Assembly (NCBI GenBank): GCA_026003895.1
Contig: BPIC01000002.1
Location: forward strand, 62,001 to 126,000
From: Dehalococcoidia bacterium
Lineage (GTDB): Bacteria; Chloroflexota; Dehalococcoidia; SpSt-223
Length of the DNA: 64,000 bases
Direction: 5' to 3'
Positions 53,649 to 62,171 of the stretch are shown here, piece by piece. The position numbers and the translations under genes are program-made. Each line of letters starts with the position of its first letter. Position 1 is the first letter of the stretch. A model generated the notes under the pieces. It saw nothing but the letters and a program-made list of their open reading frames with translations. It searched no databases and was not told the origin of the DNA.

Positions 53649-54936
53649 TTCCTCCGGTCGAGCCGGTTCGCTTTCTCCCCTCACTGTCGGTATCGTGGGC
53701 AATCTCGTGCTGCGCGTTGCCTCGAACGCCACGGGACTGATGCTCGGGCTCTATCTCCAACACATCAACCGGACGCTCTACCCGATCTCTGCGACCGAAG
53801 TCGGGCTCTTCGCGGTGACGTTTTATCTCGCCGAACTGACGCTCGCGCCGGTGTTTGGATCGCTCTCCGACCGCTGGGGTCGGCGGCTGTTCATGATGCT
53901 CGGCTCGCTCTTCGGCCTCGTCGCGGTCGTGATGACGGGGCTGACAACGGTATTGCTCATTTTGCTCATCACTCGGCTGTTGGAAGGGCTGTCGACAGCC
54001 AGCTCGGCGCCAGCGATTCTCGGGCTGCTCTCGTCCGAGACTGATGAGAGCGAGGTGAAGCGCGGCCGCTCGATGGCGTTCTTCGAGGTGGCGACGATTA
54101 TCGGCATCGCTGGCGGCGCGGCGGCTGGTGGGTATCTTTGGGCATGGCTGGGCGCGGCCGGCTTCTTCTTGGTCGCCGCCATCTATGCGACGAGCTTGAC
54201 GATCTTCTGGTTCATTCGCGAGCGCTCGCTCACCCTCCGCCACTCGCACATCAGCGGCCGGCGCTTCGTCCAGCTGATCACCACGCCACGGGTCTTACGC
54301 TTTGCGCCGGCTTGGCTGGCGGTGAACGCCATCGTCGGGATCTGGTTCTCGCACGGTGTTTTTCAGTTCTCGAAGCACCCGGACCCAGCCCAATTCCTCA
54401 GTGGGCTGAGCGGGCCGGTAGTCGGCAACTTCTTCGGGCTGTTCGGCCTCTTCTTCCTCGTTGGCTGCGTTTTGTGGGGCTTCCTCTACCATCGCTTTGC
54501 ACGGCCGACCTTGATGTTGCTGTCGCTCTCCGGCATCTTCGTTGATGTGGCGGCGCTCTACCTGATCAACCAATACGGTCAGCATGGCGCACCGCTGCTC
54601 CCGGCGCTGGTCGTGGTCCTGCTCGGCGCGGTGCTCGTTTGGAGCGGGTTCACTCCGGCCGCGCTCGGCTATCTGGCCGAAATCGCCGAGTCGTTCCCAG
54701 AGGACCGAGGAACTATCATGGGCTTCTATTCGATCTTCCTCGGCGGCGGGCAGCTCCTTGGCGGTTTGCTCGGCGGACCGTTTGCCGATTGGCGCGGGGT
54801 CGATGGGCTGATCCTTCTCACCTTCCTCGTCGCGTTGGTGGCGCTGGTGACCGTGCTACTGCTGCGCATCTCGCCGGCGGCGGGCAGCCGAGCACGTCCG
54901 GCCGCGGAACCGCGAGGAATCGCCCGACTCCCTTGA
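53641..54936 (+). CDS. MFS transporter
   Basis: The 431-residue protein has 12 hydrophobic segments. The loop between helices 2 and 3 reads GSLSDRWGRRLFMMLGS, the MFS A-motif (GxxxDRxGRR), and a similar pattern appears between helices 8 and 9. Start ATG 53641 lies inside the UbiB stop (CATGGGTAG), so it is translationally coupled. Substrate is unknown. A long loop (about 190-215) is rich in charged residues. Confidence 0.85.
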   Translation: MGSSSGRAGSLSPLTVGIVGNLVLRVASNATGLMLGLYLQHINRTLYPISATEVGLFAVTFYLAELTLAPVFGSLSDRWGRRLFMMLGSLFGLVAVVMTGLTTVLLILLITRLLEGLSTASSAPAILGLLSSETDESEVKRGRSMAFFEVATIIGIAGGAAAGGYLWAWLGAAGFFLVAAIYATSLTIFWFIRERSLTLRHSHISGRRFVQLITTPRVLRFAPAWLAVNAIVGIWFSHGVFQFSKHPDPAQFLSGLSGPVVGNFFGLFGLFFLVGCVLWGFLYHRFARPTLMLLSLSGIFVDVAALYLINQYGQHGAPLLPALVVVLLGAVLVWSGFTPAALGYLAEIAESFPEDRGTIMGFYSIFLGGGQLLGGLLGGPFADWRGVDGLILLTFLVALVALVTVLLLRISPAAGSRARPAAEPRGIARLP

Positions 54937-54962
54937 GACGGGCCGCAAGGCTCTGCTATAGG
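54933..54962 (+). promoter_or_regulatory. leaderless promoter of the alpha/beta hydrolase-murF genes
   Basis: TTGAGA (54933-54938) and TATAGG (54957-54962) are 18 bases apart; the -10 ends 7 bases before ATG 54970. Confidence 0.6.
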
Positions 54963-54969
54963 TTGAGCG

Positions 54970-55728
54970 ATGTTTGCTCGTGTCGCCGGTGTCCGGCTCG
55001 GGTATCGCGAGGCCGGCGCCGGCGCCCCGCTGGTGCTGCTCCATGGCTGGGGCGGCGACAGCCGGTCGTTCTTCCCGGTCCAGCAGGCGCTCGCGCTGCA
55101 CTTCCGGACGCTCGCGCTCGACTTCCCCGGCTTCGGCCGCAGCGCCTTGCCGCCCGCCACCTGGGGCGTCGACGATTTTGCCGAGCACCTCGCCGGCTGG
55201 CTGGATGACCTTGGCATCCGCCGCGCCTCCGTGGTTGGCCATTCGTTCGGCGGGCGAGTGGCGATCGTTTTGGCGGCGACCCAGCCCGAGCGGGTCGACA
55301 AGTTGGTGCTGGTCGCTAGCGCTGGCATCCTACCGCGCCGCACCGTCACCTACCACCTGAAGGTGCGAACATCGCGGCTCGCCCGTCGGCTGCTTGCCGC
55401 GCCGCCGCTGGCGCGGGTGCGCCCAGCGCTCGAGCGGCGGCTTTACGATGCGCTCGGGGCGAGCGATTACGCCAACGCTGGCCCCTTGCGGTCCACCTTC
55501 GTGCGGGTGGTCAATCAGGATCTTCGACCGCTCTTGCCGCGCATCCAAGCGCCAACCCTGCTCATCTGGGGCGAGAAGGACGAAGCCACACCGCTCACCG
55601 ATGGAGAGATTATGGCGCGCGAGATCCCAGATGCCCGGCTCATCGTCTACCGAGGCGCAGGGCACTTCGCCTATCTCGAACGGGCGGAGCAATTCGCGGC
55701 CGATGTCCGCGCGTTTCTCGCCTCGTGA
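54970..55728 (+). CDS. alpha/beta hydrolase
   Basis: The 252-residue protein has the oxyanion loop LLHGWGGDSRSF, nucleophile elbow VVGHSFGGRVAIVLAATQPERVDKLVLVA (Ser in GHSFG), Asp in WGEKDEATPL and His in GAGHFAYLERAEQF. It may be an esterase or a hydrolase of an amide or lactone. The start is leaderless. Its stop overlaps murF by 4 bases (GTGA), so murF is coupled to it. Confidence 0.88.
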   Translation: MFARVAGVRLGYREAGAGAPLVLLHGWGGDSRSFFPVQQALALHFRTLALDFPGFGRSALPPATWGVDDFAEHLAGWLDDLGIRRASVVGHSFGGRVAIVLAATQPERVDKLVLVASAGILPRRTVTYHLKVRTSRLARRLLAAPPLARVRPALERRLYDALGASDYANAGPLRSTFVRVVNQDLRPLLPRIQAPTLLIWGEKDEATPLTDGEIMAREIPDARLIVYRGAGHFAYLERAEQFAADVRAFLAS

Positions 55729-57347
55729 ACGTTGTCGACGTCGGCGTCATCCTCGCCATCATCGGTTGGCTGCCGTTCTGGCTCGCCCGCATGGCGCGCA
55801 ATCTCCATATTTTTCAGCTCGAGGAGTATGAGGCGCGGCGCTTCCTGCGCTGGTGGATCGGCGACGTCGGCCGGTCGCTCGGCCTGCCAGTGCGGCTGTT
55901 GATGCTCGTGCTCGTGGCGCTCGCAGCGCTGCCGGTGGTCGGGTTGCCTGTCTTGGCAGGCGTGGTGGCGACGCTCGGTTGGGCTGGACTCTTCGCCGGC
56001 CTGTTCGTCCGCCGGCCGCGCACCATGCAGAAGAAGCCGCTCGTTTGGACCGCGCGCGCCAAGCGTCTTCTCGGGGTCACTTTGGCGCTCGCGGTGCTTG
56101 CTTTGACGATCTCGCTCAACCCCCTTGCCGTTGCCGTTCCGTATCGCTCGGCGGCGGCAATCCTTGGGATGGGACTGCTCACGGTCTTCGATGGCCTCGT
56201 CATCGCCTTGGCGAATCTCCTCGCTCAGCCCGTTGAAGCGGCCGTCCGGCGCTTTTATCGCTGGCGAGCGCACCGGAAGCTCCGAGCCGTCGCGCCCTAT
56301 GTGGTGGGCGTCACCGGCAGCTATGGCAAGACGTCGACGAAGGAGATCATCGCCGCGCTGCTCGCCGCCAAGGATGCGACCCTCAAGCCACCCGGCTCCT
56401 ACAACACCCTGATGGGCCTTTGCCTCACCATCAATCGTTGGCTTGAGCCGCACCACCGCTTCTTCGTCGCCGAGATGGGGGCATACGGCCGCGGAGACAT
56501 CAAGGCGCTGTGCGACCTTGTCTCGCCGTCAGCAGGCGTGCTGACTGCCATCGGGCCGGAGCATCTGGAGCGGTTCGGATCGATCGAGGCGATTGAGCGA
56601 ACGAAGTACGAGCTGATCGAGTCGCTGCCGAAGGATGGTTTTGCCTTCTTCAATGTCGACGATGAGCGGGTCCGACGTCTTGCCGACGCGACCCGCGGCG
56701 TCCGTGTCATCCGCTACGGGCTCTTGCCGGATGGCCACCCGGACGTCACTGCCGAGAATGTCCGCAGCGGACCGAGCGGGATTGAACTCGACGTAGTCCG
56801 CGGCGATGAGCGGTTCCATCTTCGGTGTGGGCTGCTCGGCCGTCACAACGCGCTGAATGTGATCGCCGGAGTTGCTGTGGCGCGGGAGCTTGGGGTGCCG
56901 CCGGAGGCGATCATCGAGGCGGCCGCCGCTATTCGGGCACCGGAGCACAGGCTGCAACTGATCCCAACGCCGGGTGGCCCGACGATCATCGATGACGCGT
57001 ACAACGCGAATCCGGTCGGGGTACGGGCAGCGCTCGAGGTGCTGGCCGAAATGCCGGGCGGCAAGAAGATTCTCGTCACGCCGGGGATGGTCGAGCTTGG
57101 CCCGGTCGAAGAGGAAGAAAACCGTCGCTTCGGCGAAGCCGCTGCTGCCGTCTGCGACCTTGTCATCCTCGTCGGTCCGCGACGCACCCAGCCAATTCAG
57201 GCCGGTCTCGTCGCCGCCGGCTTTCCCGAGGATCGGCTGCACCTCGTCCGCTCACTGGCCGAAGTGACCGACCTCCTTCGGCTCCATGCCGGCCCCGGCG
57301 ATGTCGTTCTGTTCTGCAATGACCTGCCTGACCAGTACAACGAATAG
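55725..57347 (+). CDS. murF: MurF-type Mur ligase with N-terminal membrane domain
   Basis: The 540-residue protein has an unusual N-terminal part (about 1-185) with five or six hydrophobic segments in place of the usual soluble Mur N-domain. It is followed by the central ATPase: VVGVTGSYGKTSTKEIIAALL (195-204 P-loop), NTLMGLCLTINRW, FVAEMGAYGRGDIKALC, the lysine-adjacent THNCGL-like segment, and RIGPEH-type GPEHLERFGS. The C-terminal domain has RLQLIPTPGGPTIIDDAYNANPVG (DDxYNANP, the D-Ala-D-Ala motif). MurF joins D-Ala-D-Ala to the UDP-MurNAc tripeptide; ddl follows 32 bases downstream. Membrane fusion may place the enzyme at the division machinery. Confidence 0.87.
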   Translation: MNVVDVGVILAIIGWLPFWLARMARNLHIFQLEEYEARRFLRWWIGDVGRSLGLPVRLLMLVLVALAALPVVGLPVLAGVVATLGWAGLFAGLFVRRPRTMQKKPLVWTARAKRLLGVTLALAVLALTISLNPLAVAVPYRSAAAILGMGLLTVFDGLVIALANLLAQPVEAAVRRFYRWRAHRKLRAVAPYVVGVTGSYGKTSTKEIIAALLAAKDATLKPPGSYNTLMGLCLTINRWLEPHHRFFVAEMGAYGRGDIKALCDLVSPSAGVLTAIGPEHLERFGSIEAIERTKYELIESLPKDGFAFFNVDDERVRRLADATRGVRVIRYGLLPDGHPDVTAENVRSGPSGIELDVVRGDERFHLRCGLLGRHNALNVIAGVAVARELGVPPEAIIEAAAAIRAPEHRLQLIPTPGGPTIIDDAYNANPVGVRAALEVLAEMPGGKKILVTPGMVELGPVEEEENRRFGEAAAAVCDLVILVGPRRTQPIQAGLVAAGFPEDRLHLVRSLAEVTDLLRLHAGPGDVVLFCNDLPDQYNE

Positions 57348-57379
57348 CCCCTAGAATTCCCCCGCCTCTGGGAGGATCG

Positions 57380-58567
57380 ATGGCGAAGCTCCGCGTTGGT
57401 GTCTTGTTCGGCAGCCGATCGGTCGAGCATGACGTCTCGATCGTCACGGCGCGGCAAGTGATGGCGGCGCTCGATCGGACGAAGTACGACGTCGTTCCAA
57501 TCTATCTCGCCGAGGACGGGCGCTGGCTCGTTGGTGAGGCGCTGGCGACTGCCCCGCTGGCTGACTTCAAGCGCACCGCGCCGAAGCTCCCCGGGGTTAT
57601 TGAGGCGGTGGTCTCGCCGGACCCGCAGCGCCGCGAGCTGCTGACCGCCGGCGGGAAGGGCTTCCTTGGGCTCGGGCGCGCCAACGCCCCCGCGATCGAC
57701 GTCGCCTTTCCTTGCGTGCACGGAACGAACGGCGAGGATGGCACGCTCCAAGGACTCTTTGAACTGGCCAACCTGCCCTACGTCGGTGCGGGGGTGACTG
57801 GGGCGGCAGTGGGGATGGACAAAATTCTGATGAAGGCAGCGTTTCGCGACGCTGGGATCCCCGTCGTCGACTCGCGCTGGTTTACGTTGAGCGCGTGGCG
57901 TCGCGATAGCGCCGGCATCCTCGATCGGCTCGAGGCAGCCCTGCCCTACCCGATGTTCGTCAAGCCGGCCAACCTCGGTTCCAGTGTCGGCATTAGCCGC
58001 GCCGAGGACCGCAACGGGCTGGAATACGCGATCGAGGTGGCGGTCCGGTACGACCGTCGCATCCTCGTCGAGCAAGGGCTGACCGATATCGTCGAAGTGA
58101 ATTGTTCGGTCCTTGGCAACGACGACCCCGAGCCATCGGTCTGCGAACAGCCGGCGCGCTGGCAGGATTTGCTGTCGTTCGAAGATAAGTACCTCGCGGG
58201 CGGCAAGGCGCAGGGGATGAGCGGCGCGTCGCGTCAGATCCCTGCGCCGATCGGTGAGGCGCTGACGCGTGAGGTGCAACGCTTAGCGGTCGAGGCGTTC
58301 AAGGCGATCGACTGCGCCGGAATTGCCCGGGTCGATACGTTGGTTCGGCTCGCCGACGGCCGAGTTTGGGTCAACGAGATCAACACGATGCCGGGCTCGC
58401 TGGCGTTTTATCTCTGGGAACCGGTGGGTATCTCATTTTCAGAACTCTGCGACCGCTTGATCGCGCTCGCCTTCGAGCGGCATCGCGAGCGGCAAGACCG
58501 GCTGACCCAGTACGACAACGCGCTGCTCTCTCAGGCCGGCGGCCAGAAGACCGGCGCCCGCAGCTAG
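57380..58567 (+). CDS. ddl: D-alanine--D-alanine ligase
   Basis: The 395-residue ATP-grasp protein has VGVLFGSRSVEHDVSIVTARQVMAAL, FPCVHGTNGEDGTLQGLFELANLPYVGAGVTGAAVGMDKILMK, FVKPANLGSSVGISRA, and INTMPGSLAFYLWEPVGISF with metal-binding Glu/Asn. It condenses two D-Ala using ATP; MurF, beside it, uses the product. ATG 57380 follows GGGAGGATCG. Its last bases overlap the convergent amidase gene. Confidence 0.95.
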   Translation: MAKLRVGVLFGSRSVEHDVSIVTARQVMAALDRTKYDVVPIYLAEDGRWLVGEALATAPLADFKRTAPKLPGVIEAVVSPDPQRRELLTAGGKGFLGLGRANAPAIDVAFPCVHGTNGEDGTLQGLFELANLPYVGAGVTGAAVGMDKILMKAAFRDAGIPVVDSRWFTLSAWRRDSAGILDRLEAALPYPMFVKPANLGSSVGISRAEDRNGLEYAIEVAVRYDRRILVEQGLTDIVEVNCSVLGNDDPEPSVCEQPARWQDLLSFEDKYLAGGKAQGMSGASRQIPAPIGEALTREVQRLAVEAFKAIDCAGIARVDTLVRLADGRVWVNEINTMPGSLAFYLWEPVGISFSELCDRLIALAFERHRERQDRLTQYDNALLSQAGGQKTGARS

Positions 58568-60096
58568 CCGCTGCTTTGAGGTCGAATCAGCGCCAGATCT
58601 TCCGGCTCGGCGGCGTTGCGGTTGACCAGCGGGACGAACACCCGTGAGGGGCGGGTGATGACCGGGCGGTTGACGCCGAACAGTTCAGTCCGAAAGGCAA
58701 CGCCTTCTTGAATGAGGCTCGCCCACCAGATCGACCGCTTCGGCTGAATTAATTCGATCTGGCCGGTGATGGTGCGCCGTTCGCCGGGTTCGAGGGGACG
58801 GCCAAGCCCCCACCGATAGGGGTAACTCCGGCCGGTGGGGTTGTCGGCAAAGTCGATGCCGATCCGCCAGCGATTATATTGGCCGGGCTGACCGATCGTG
58901 CCGGAATGCTGGGTCTCGTCGTAGACAAACTCGGGGTCCGGTCCTTGGGTTTCGAGGCGCGACTTCGAGTTGTTCCAAACCTCGATCTCGAAGCGAACGA
59001 TGTCTTCTGCGCCCGCCTCGCTGGTGAAGCGGGCGTAGGTCAGTTGCGCCTGCGGCCGCGGCGTCCCGCGCCAGCGGGCGACGGAGTCGCGGAGATTCGG
59101 CAATTGCCGATAGCCGTAATTGCCCGGACATTCGGTCGACAGGCAGTCGCGATGACCACAGATGTTCGGCAGGGTCTTATCGGCGAAGAAGCTGCTGCCG
59201 AAGGGGTCGAGAGCGCCGAAGGAGGACGCGACCGTTCCTGCAAAGGCAGCTTCAGAATCGGCGGTGAAGTAGGCCGTGGTGTAGGTGCCGAGGAACGCAA
59301 TACCGACCGAGCCCGTGTTGTAGCCGCGGGTGTGGGCGCCGACCGCGCCCTTGCCGCCAAAGCGTCCCTCGTAGACGTTACCCTTCCAATCGATAAGCAG
59401 GTTGTAACCGATATCCCCCCAGCCAGCGCGGCCGTCCGGCTTCGGGTCGACGAGAGTCGCATGGTAAACGTAGATGGAACGGACCGTCGCTGCTGGGTCG
59501 GCTTCCTCCGTCTGGGTCACGGTGTGGTGGATGATGACCTTTTCGACGGGCGCATACTCGACCGGCCAGATCTCTTCGCCGTTGCGGAAGCGCAGCCGCT
59601 CGTCGCAGCCCCAGCCCGCGCGCGAGATGACGCCGCTGCCTAGGGCCGCGCGAGCCGGTGTGCGCGGTCCCGAGCTCGTGTCGATCAGGTTGCAACGGAC
59701 CCGCTGGACACCCGGCACCCGCGTCCGGTACTGAAGAGCGGTCGCGGGACCAAACGCGACCAACTCTCCGGAACGCCACTCCCCCGCCGCGCCGTGGCCG
59801 CTGCCCGGGTGAGCGTGGACGGCAAGCCAGTTCGTCCAAACGCCGCCTTGGCTGGCCCGTACCTCGAGCGCATCGGCCGGGCCTTGCCAGAGGATGCCAG
59901 CTGCGTTGAAGGAGTGCGGCGCCCGATATACCTCGGATTCGGCGGAGACGACCGGCGGCTCGCTCTCCCACACATGGACCCGCGACTCCGGTGTTTCAGC
60001 GGCGACGATCTGCGGCGTGCCGGCGAGAATCGGCGCACCAATCCCTGCCGCGCTGGAGAGTGCCAAGAAAGCGCGGCGCGTAACGCGAGGCGGCAT
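58564..60096 (-). CDS. Tat-exported N-acetylmuramoyl-L-alanine amidase (PGRP/amidase-2 domain)
   Basis: The start at ATG 60096 is leaderless; an ATG at 60105 overlaps the -10 box. The first 32 residues hold a Tat signal (TRRAFLALS). A PGRP-type amidase domain (about 160-340) has zinc ligands KVIIHHTV, ICGHRDC and STECPG, plus WGDIGYNLLIDWKGNVYEGRFGG. The C-terminal 170 residues are unrecognised. It cleaves the amide between muramic acid and the peptide, so it probably remodels the wall. Confidence 0.88.
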   Translation of the reverse strand: MPPRVTRRAFLALSSAAGIGAPILAGTPQIVAAETPESRVHVWESEPPVVSAESEVYRAPHSFNAAGILWQGPADALEVRASQGGVWTNWLAVHAHPGSGHGAAGEWRSGELVAFGPATALQYRTRVPGVQRVRCNLIDTSSGPRTPARAALGSGVISRAGWGCDERLRFRNGEEIWPVEYAPVEKVIIHHTVTQTEEADPAATVRSIYVYHATLVDPKPDGRAGWGDIGYNLLIDWKGNVYEGRFGGKGAVGAHTRGYNTGSVGIAFLGTYTTAYFTADSEAAFAGTVASSFGALDPFGSSFFADKTLPNICGHRDCLSTECPGNYGYRQLPNLRDSVARWRGTPRPQAQLTYARFTSEAGAEDIVRFEIEVWNNSKSRLETQGPDPEFVYDETQHSGTIGQPGQYNRWRIGIDFADNPTGRSYPYRWGLGRPLEPGERRTITGQIELIQPKRSIWWASLIQEGVAFRTELFGVNRPVITRPSRVFVPLVNRNAAEPEDLALIRPQSSG

Positions 60097-60103
60097 CGCA
60101 GGC

Positions 60104-60133
60104 ATTGTACTAGCAAGCGAGCAGGCGTTTCAA
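60104..60133 (-). promoter_or_regulatory. leaderless promoter of the amidase gene
   Basis: On the minus strand TTGAAA (60133-60128) and TACAAT (60109-60104) are 18 bases apart; the -10 ends 7 bases before ATG 60096. This is the clearest leaderless case. Confidence 0.68.
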
Positions 60134-60220
60134 TCGTCAGGCTGCTTGCAGATTCCGCCGGTCGGAGGAGGACCGATGCGTGCGAGCGGCGCTGCCCGGA
60201 TCGCCGGCTCCGCGAGATCG

Positions 60221-60970
60221 TCAGAGCGGCTGTTCGGCTTCGGCGGCGCGGATCTCGCGTTCGAGCCGGGCGACATCGCTGTATTCCTCGGCGGCGAGCT
60301 TGTAACAGCGCTCAAGGTACAGCGCCGTCAGTGTGCCGGCGTGGGCGCTCGACGACGTTGCCGCGCGGAGAAACGCCTCGATCCGGTAGCTTGGCGGCAA
60401 GTAGCGGCCAATGCGGCGCGCTTCTTCGACCGTCTCGTCGAGCAGACGCTTGTCGCCGGTCTCGACCGCATAGCGAAGCTTGCCGGTCAGTTTCGCCAGC
60501 TCGCTCACCCGGACTTGGTCGGTCATCAGCTCGTACATCACGTCGTCGACGTCGAGCGAAACGCCAGCGGGGGGCTGTTCTTCGTCGAGGAGCGGCTTCG
60601 AGCTGGCCTCGTAGGCGCGCAGATAGGCTTGGAGGGCTTCGGCCGCCGCCTGCAACTGGCGATCGACCCCGCCGAAGATCCTGCCGCCGTCGATTAGGTC
60701 GTCGTCCCGCAGATCGGCGAGACGTTCGAGAACGGCGAGACTCTCCATGCGCTCCGGAACGGGAGGCAACGCGACGAAGGAGCCGCCGAGCTGGCTTGGG
60801 TCAATGCCGCCGGCAAACATCGGCGGCAGGTATTTGCCGATGTCAAAGGCGATGGGCGACAGCACGAGGTAGGTCGCGACAATGGTTCCCGGCTGCTCTG
60901 CCAGTTCAAAGTAGACGATTGCGTGGCCGCGCGGCCGGTCGGGGGAGCCGCGCCGGAAGTGCAGGCTCAT
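60221..60970 (-). CDS. conserved-looking cytoplasmic protein of unknown function
   Basis: The 249-residue protein starts at ATG 60970, preceded by GGAGGCGGAG. The region HAIVYFELAEQPGTIVATYLVLSPIAFDIGKYLPP is beta-like and ends in Pro; the middle half is helical and acidic, with repeated Leu/Glu/Asp heptads and no membrane segment. I do not recognise a family. It is followed by the amidase after a 124-base gap and is divergent from the lipoprotein at 61152. Confidence 0.65.
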   Translation of the reverse strand: MSLHFRRGSPDRPRGHAIVYFELAEQPGTIVATYLVLSPIAFDIGKYLPPMFAGGIDPSQLGGSFVALPPVPERMESLAVLERLADLRDDDLIDGGRIFGGVDRQLQAAAEALQAYLRAYEASSKPLLDEEQPPAGVSLDVDDVMYELMTDQVRVSELAKLTGKLRYAVETGDKRLLDETVEEARRIGRYLPPSYRIEAFLRAATSSSAHAGTLTALYLERCYKLAAEEYSDVARLEREIRAAEAEQPL

Positions 60971-61115
60971 CTCCGCCTCCCTCGAGCGAATTCTACCCCG
61001 GGACGCCAACGCGCTCATCCCGAACTGCTCTTTCGCCCCACGCTCCCCGTCTTGCAACTCCAAGCCGCGCCGGACCGCGGGGCCACCGACGAGACGGGAC
61101 GACCCTGCTAAGCAG

Positions 61116-61144
61116 GAGACATGCCCGGCGGCGCTCTCTATACT
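61116..61144 (+). promoter_or_regulatory. leaderless promoter of the propeller lipoprotein
   Basis: GAGACA (61116-61121) and TATACT (61139-61144) are 17 bases apart; the -10 ends 7 bases before ATG 61152. Confidence 0.6.
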
Positions 61145-61151
61145 GCAAGGC

Positions 61152-62171
61152 ATGCTTGCTCGCCTGCTCCTTGCGTTTGGCCTACTGCTGACGGCGTGCG
61201 CACCGGCCGCGGGAGCGCCCCAACCGCCGCGGGACGAAGCGCCGCGACTCGTTGTGCTGGTATGGAATGGGTCGACCGCGACATTTGGTCATCTCGACGT
61301 GGCTGGCCGCTTCTCGCCGCGAGTTACGATCGACGATCCTGCTGGGATGGGAATCCGCGCAGCGCTCGCGCCGGATCGGCAGCACTTGGCGGCGACCGTA
61401 GCTCGTCCCGGCCGGCCGGCGGGGCGGGAGGCGGGCCTACTCCTCATCGACCTCGCCCGGGGGGAAATCCGGCGGCTGCTCGACGACGTGGATCTGCGGG
61501 GTCGTCCGGTCTGGTCTGCTGACGGGAATGAAATCGCGGTTCGGCGCGTTCACGCGGCAGAGCATGGCACAGTGGACGAGATCGTTGCAGTCACCGTGAC
61601 GGGGGACGTTCGACCTCTGGCGCGGGGAGACGGGGCCCTTGGGATGTACGCTGCCGGCTGGCCGGCAGAGGGACTGCACATTCTCCGGATCGCTGCCGAA
61701 GGCAGCCGGCTGGGCGTGGTCGATTCGCCCGACGTCGTTCTCTCTGCCGGCGCGGTGCGAGACGTCTCGGTCTCGCCCGATGGGCGCTGGATCGCCTTCA
61801 GCGACTACTCCTACGGACCGGCGCTGGGCCTCCTTGGTCCCGGCGGCCTCACGCGGACACCGCTTGCCGGACCGTTTGTCCATCCGGCGTGGCGGCCGGA
61901 TGGCACGCTTCTGGTCGCTGGGGCCCCGGGCCGTGCCGAGTCGGCGCTCGCGGCGGCACCTGTTCCGGTGGTCAGCGTGCCGTCTTCGCCCGGAACGGTA
62001 TCGCTCCCAGTGACGGCCGGGCGCGCCGGGTGGCTGGCGGCGCGGACAGTGCGGCTCGGCGCGGCGGGCGCGGTTGTCGACGAATGGATCGATCTGATTG
62101 GCCCGGACGGTCGACGGCAGCCAGTGCGGTTGCCGGGCGTCGTCGAGCCGCTTGGCTGGGCTGGAGAATGA
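61152..62171 (+). CDS. lipoprotein with TolB-like beta-propeller, leaderless
   Basis: The 339-residue protein starts with a lipoprotein signal ending LLTAC (lipobox, Cys16). The rest has repeated beta-blade patterns such as GRPVWSADGNEIAVRRV and RDVSVSPDGRWIAFSDYSY, typical of TolB/WD40-type propellers. It likely binds a partner outside the membrane. Its stop overlaps the start of the lytic transglycosylase gene (ATGA), so they are coupled. Confidence 0.78.
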   Translation: MLARLLLAFGLLLTACAPAAGAPQPPRDEAPRLVVLVWNGSTATFGHLDVAGRFSPRVTIDDPAGMGIRAALAPDRQHLAATVARPGRPAGREAGLLLIDLARGEIRRLLDDVDLRGRPVWSADGNEIAVRRVHAAEHGTVDEIVAVTVTGDVRPLARGDGALGMYAAGWPAEGLHILRIAAEGSRLGVVDSPDVVLSAGAVRDVSVSPDGRWIAFSDYSYGPALGLLGPGGLTRTPLAGPFVHPAWRPDGTLLVAGAPGRAESALAAAPVPVVSVPSSPGTVSLPVTAGRAGWLAARTVRLGAAGAVVDEWIDLIGPDGRRQPVRLPGVVEPLGWAGE

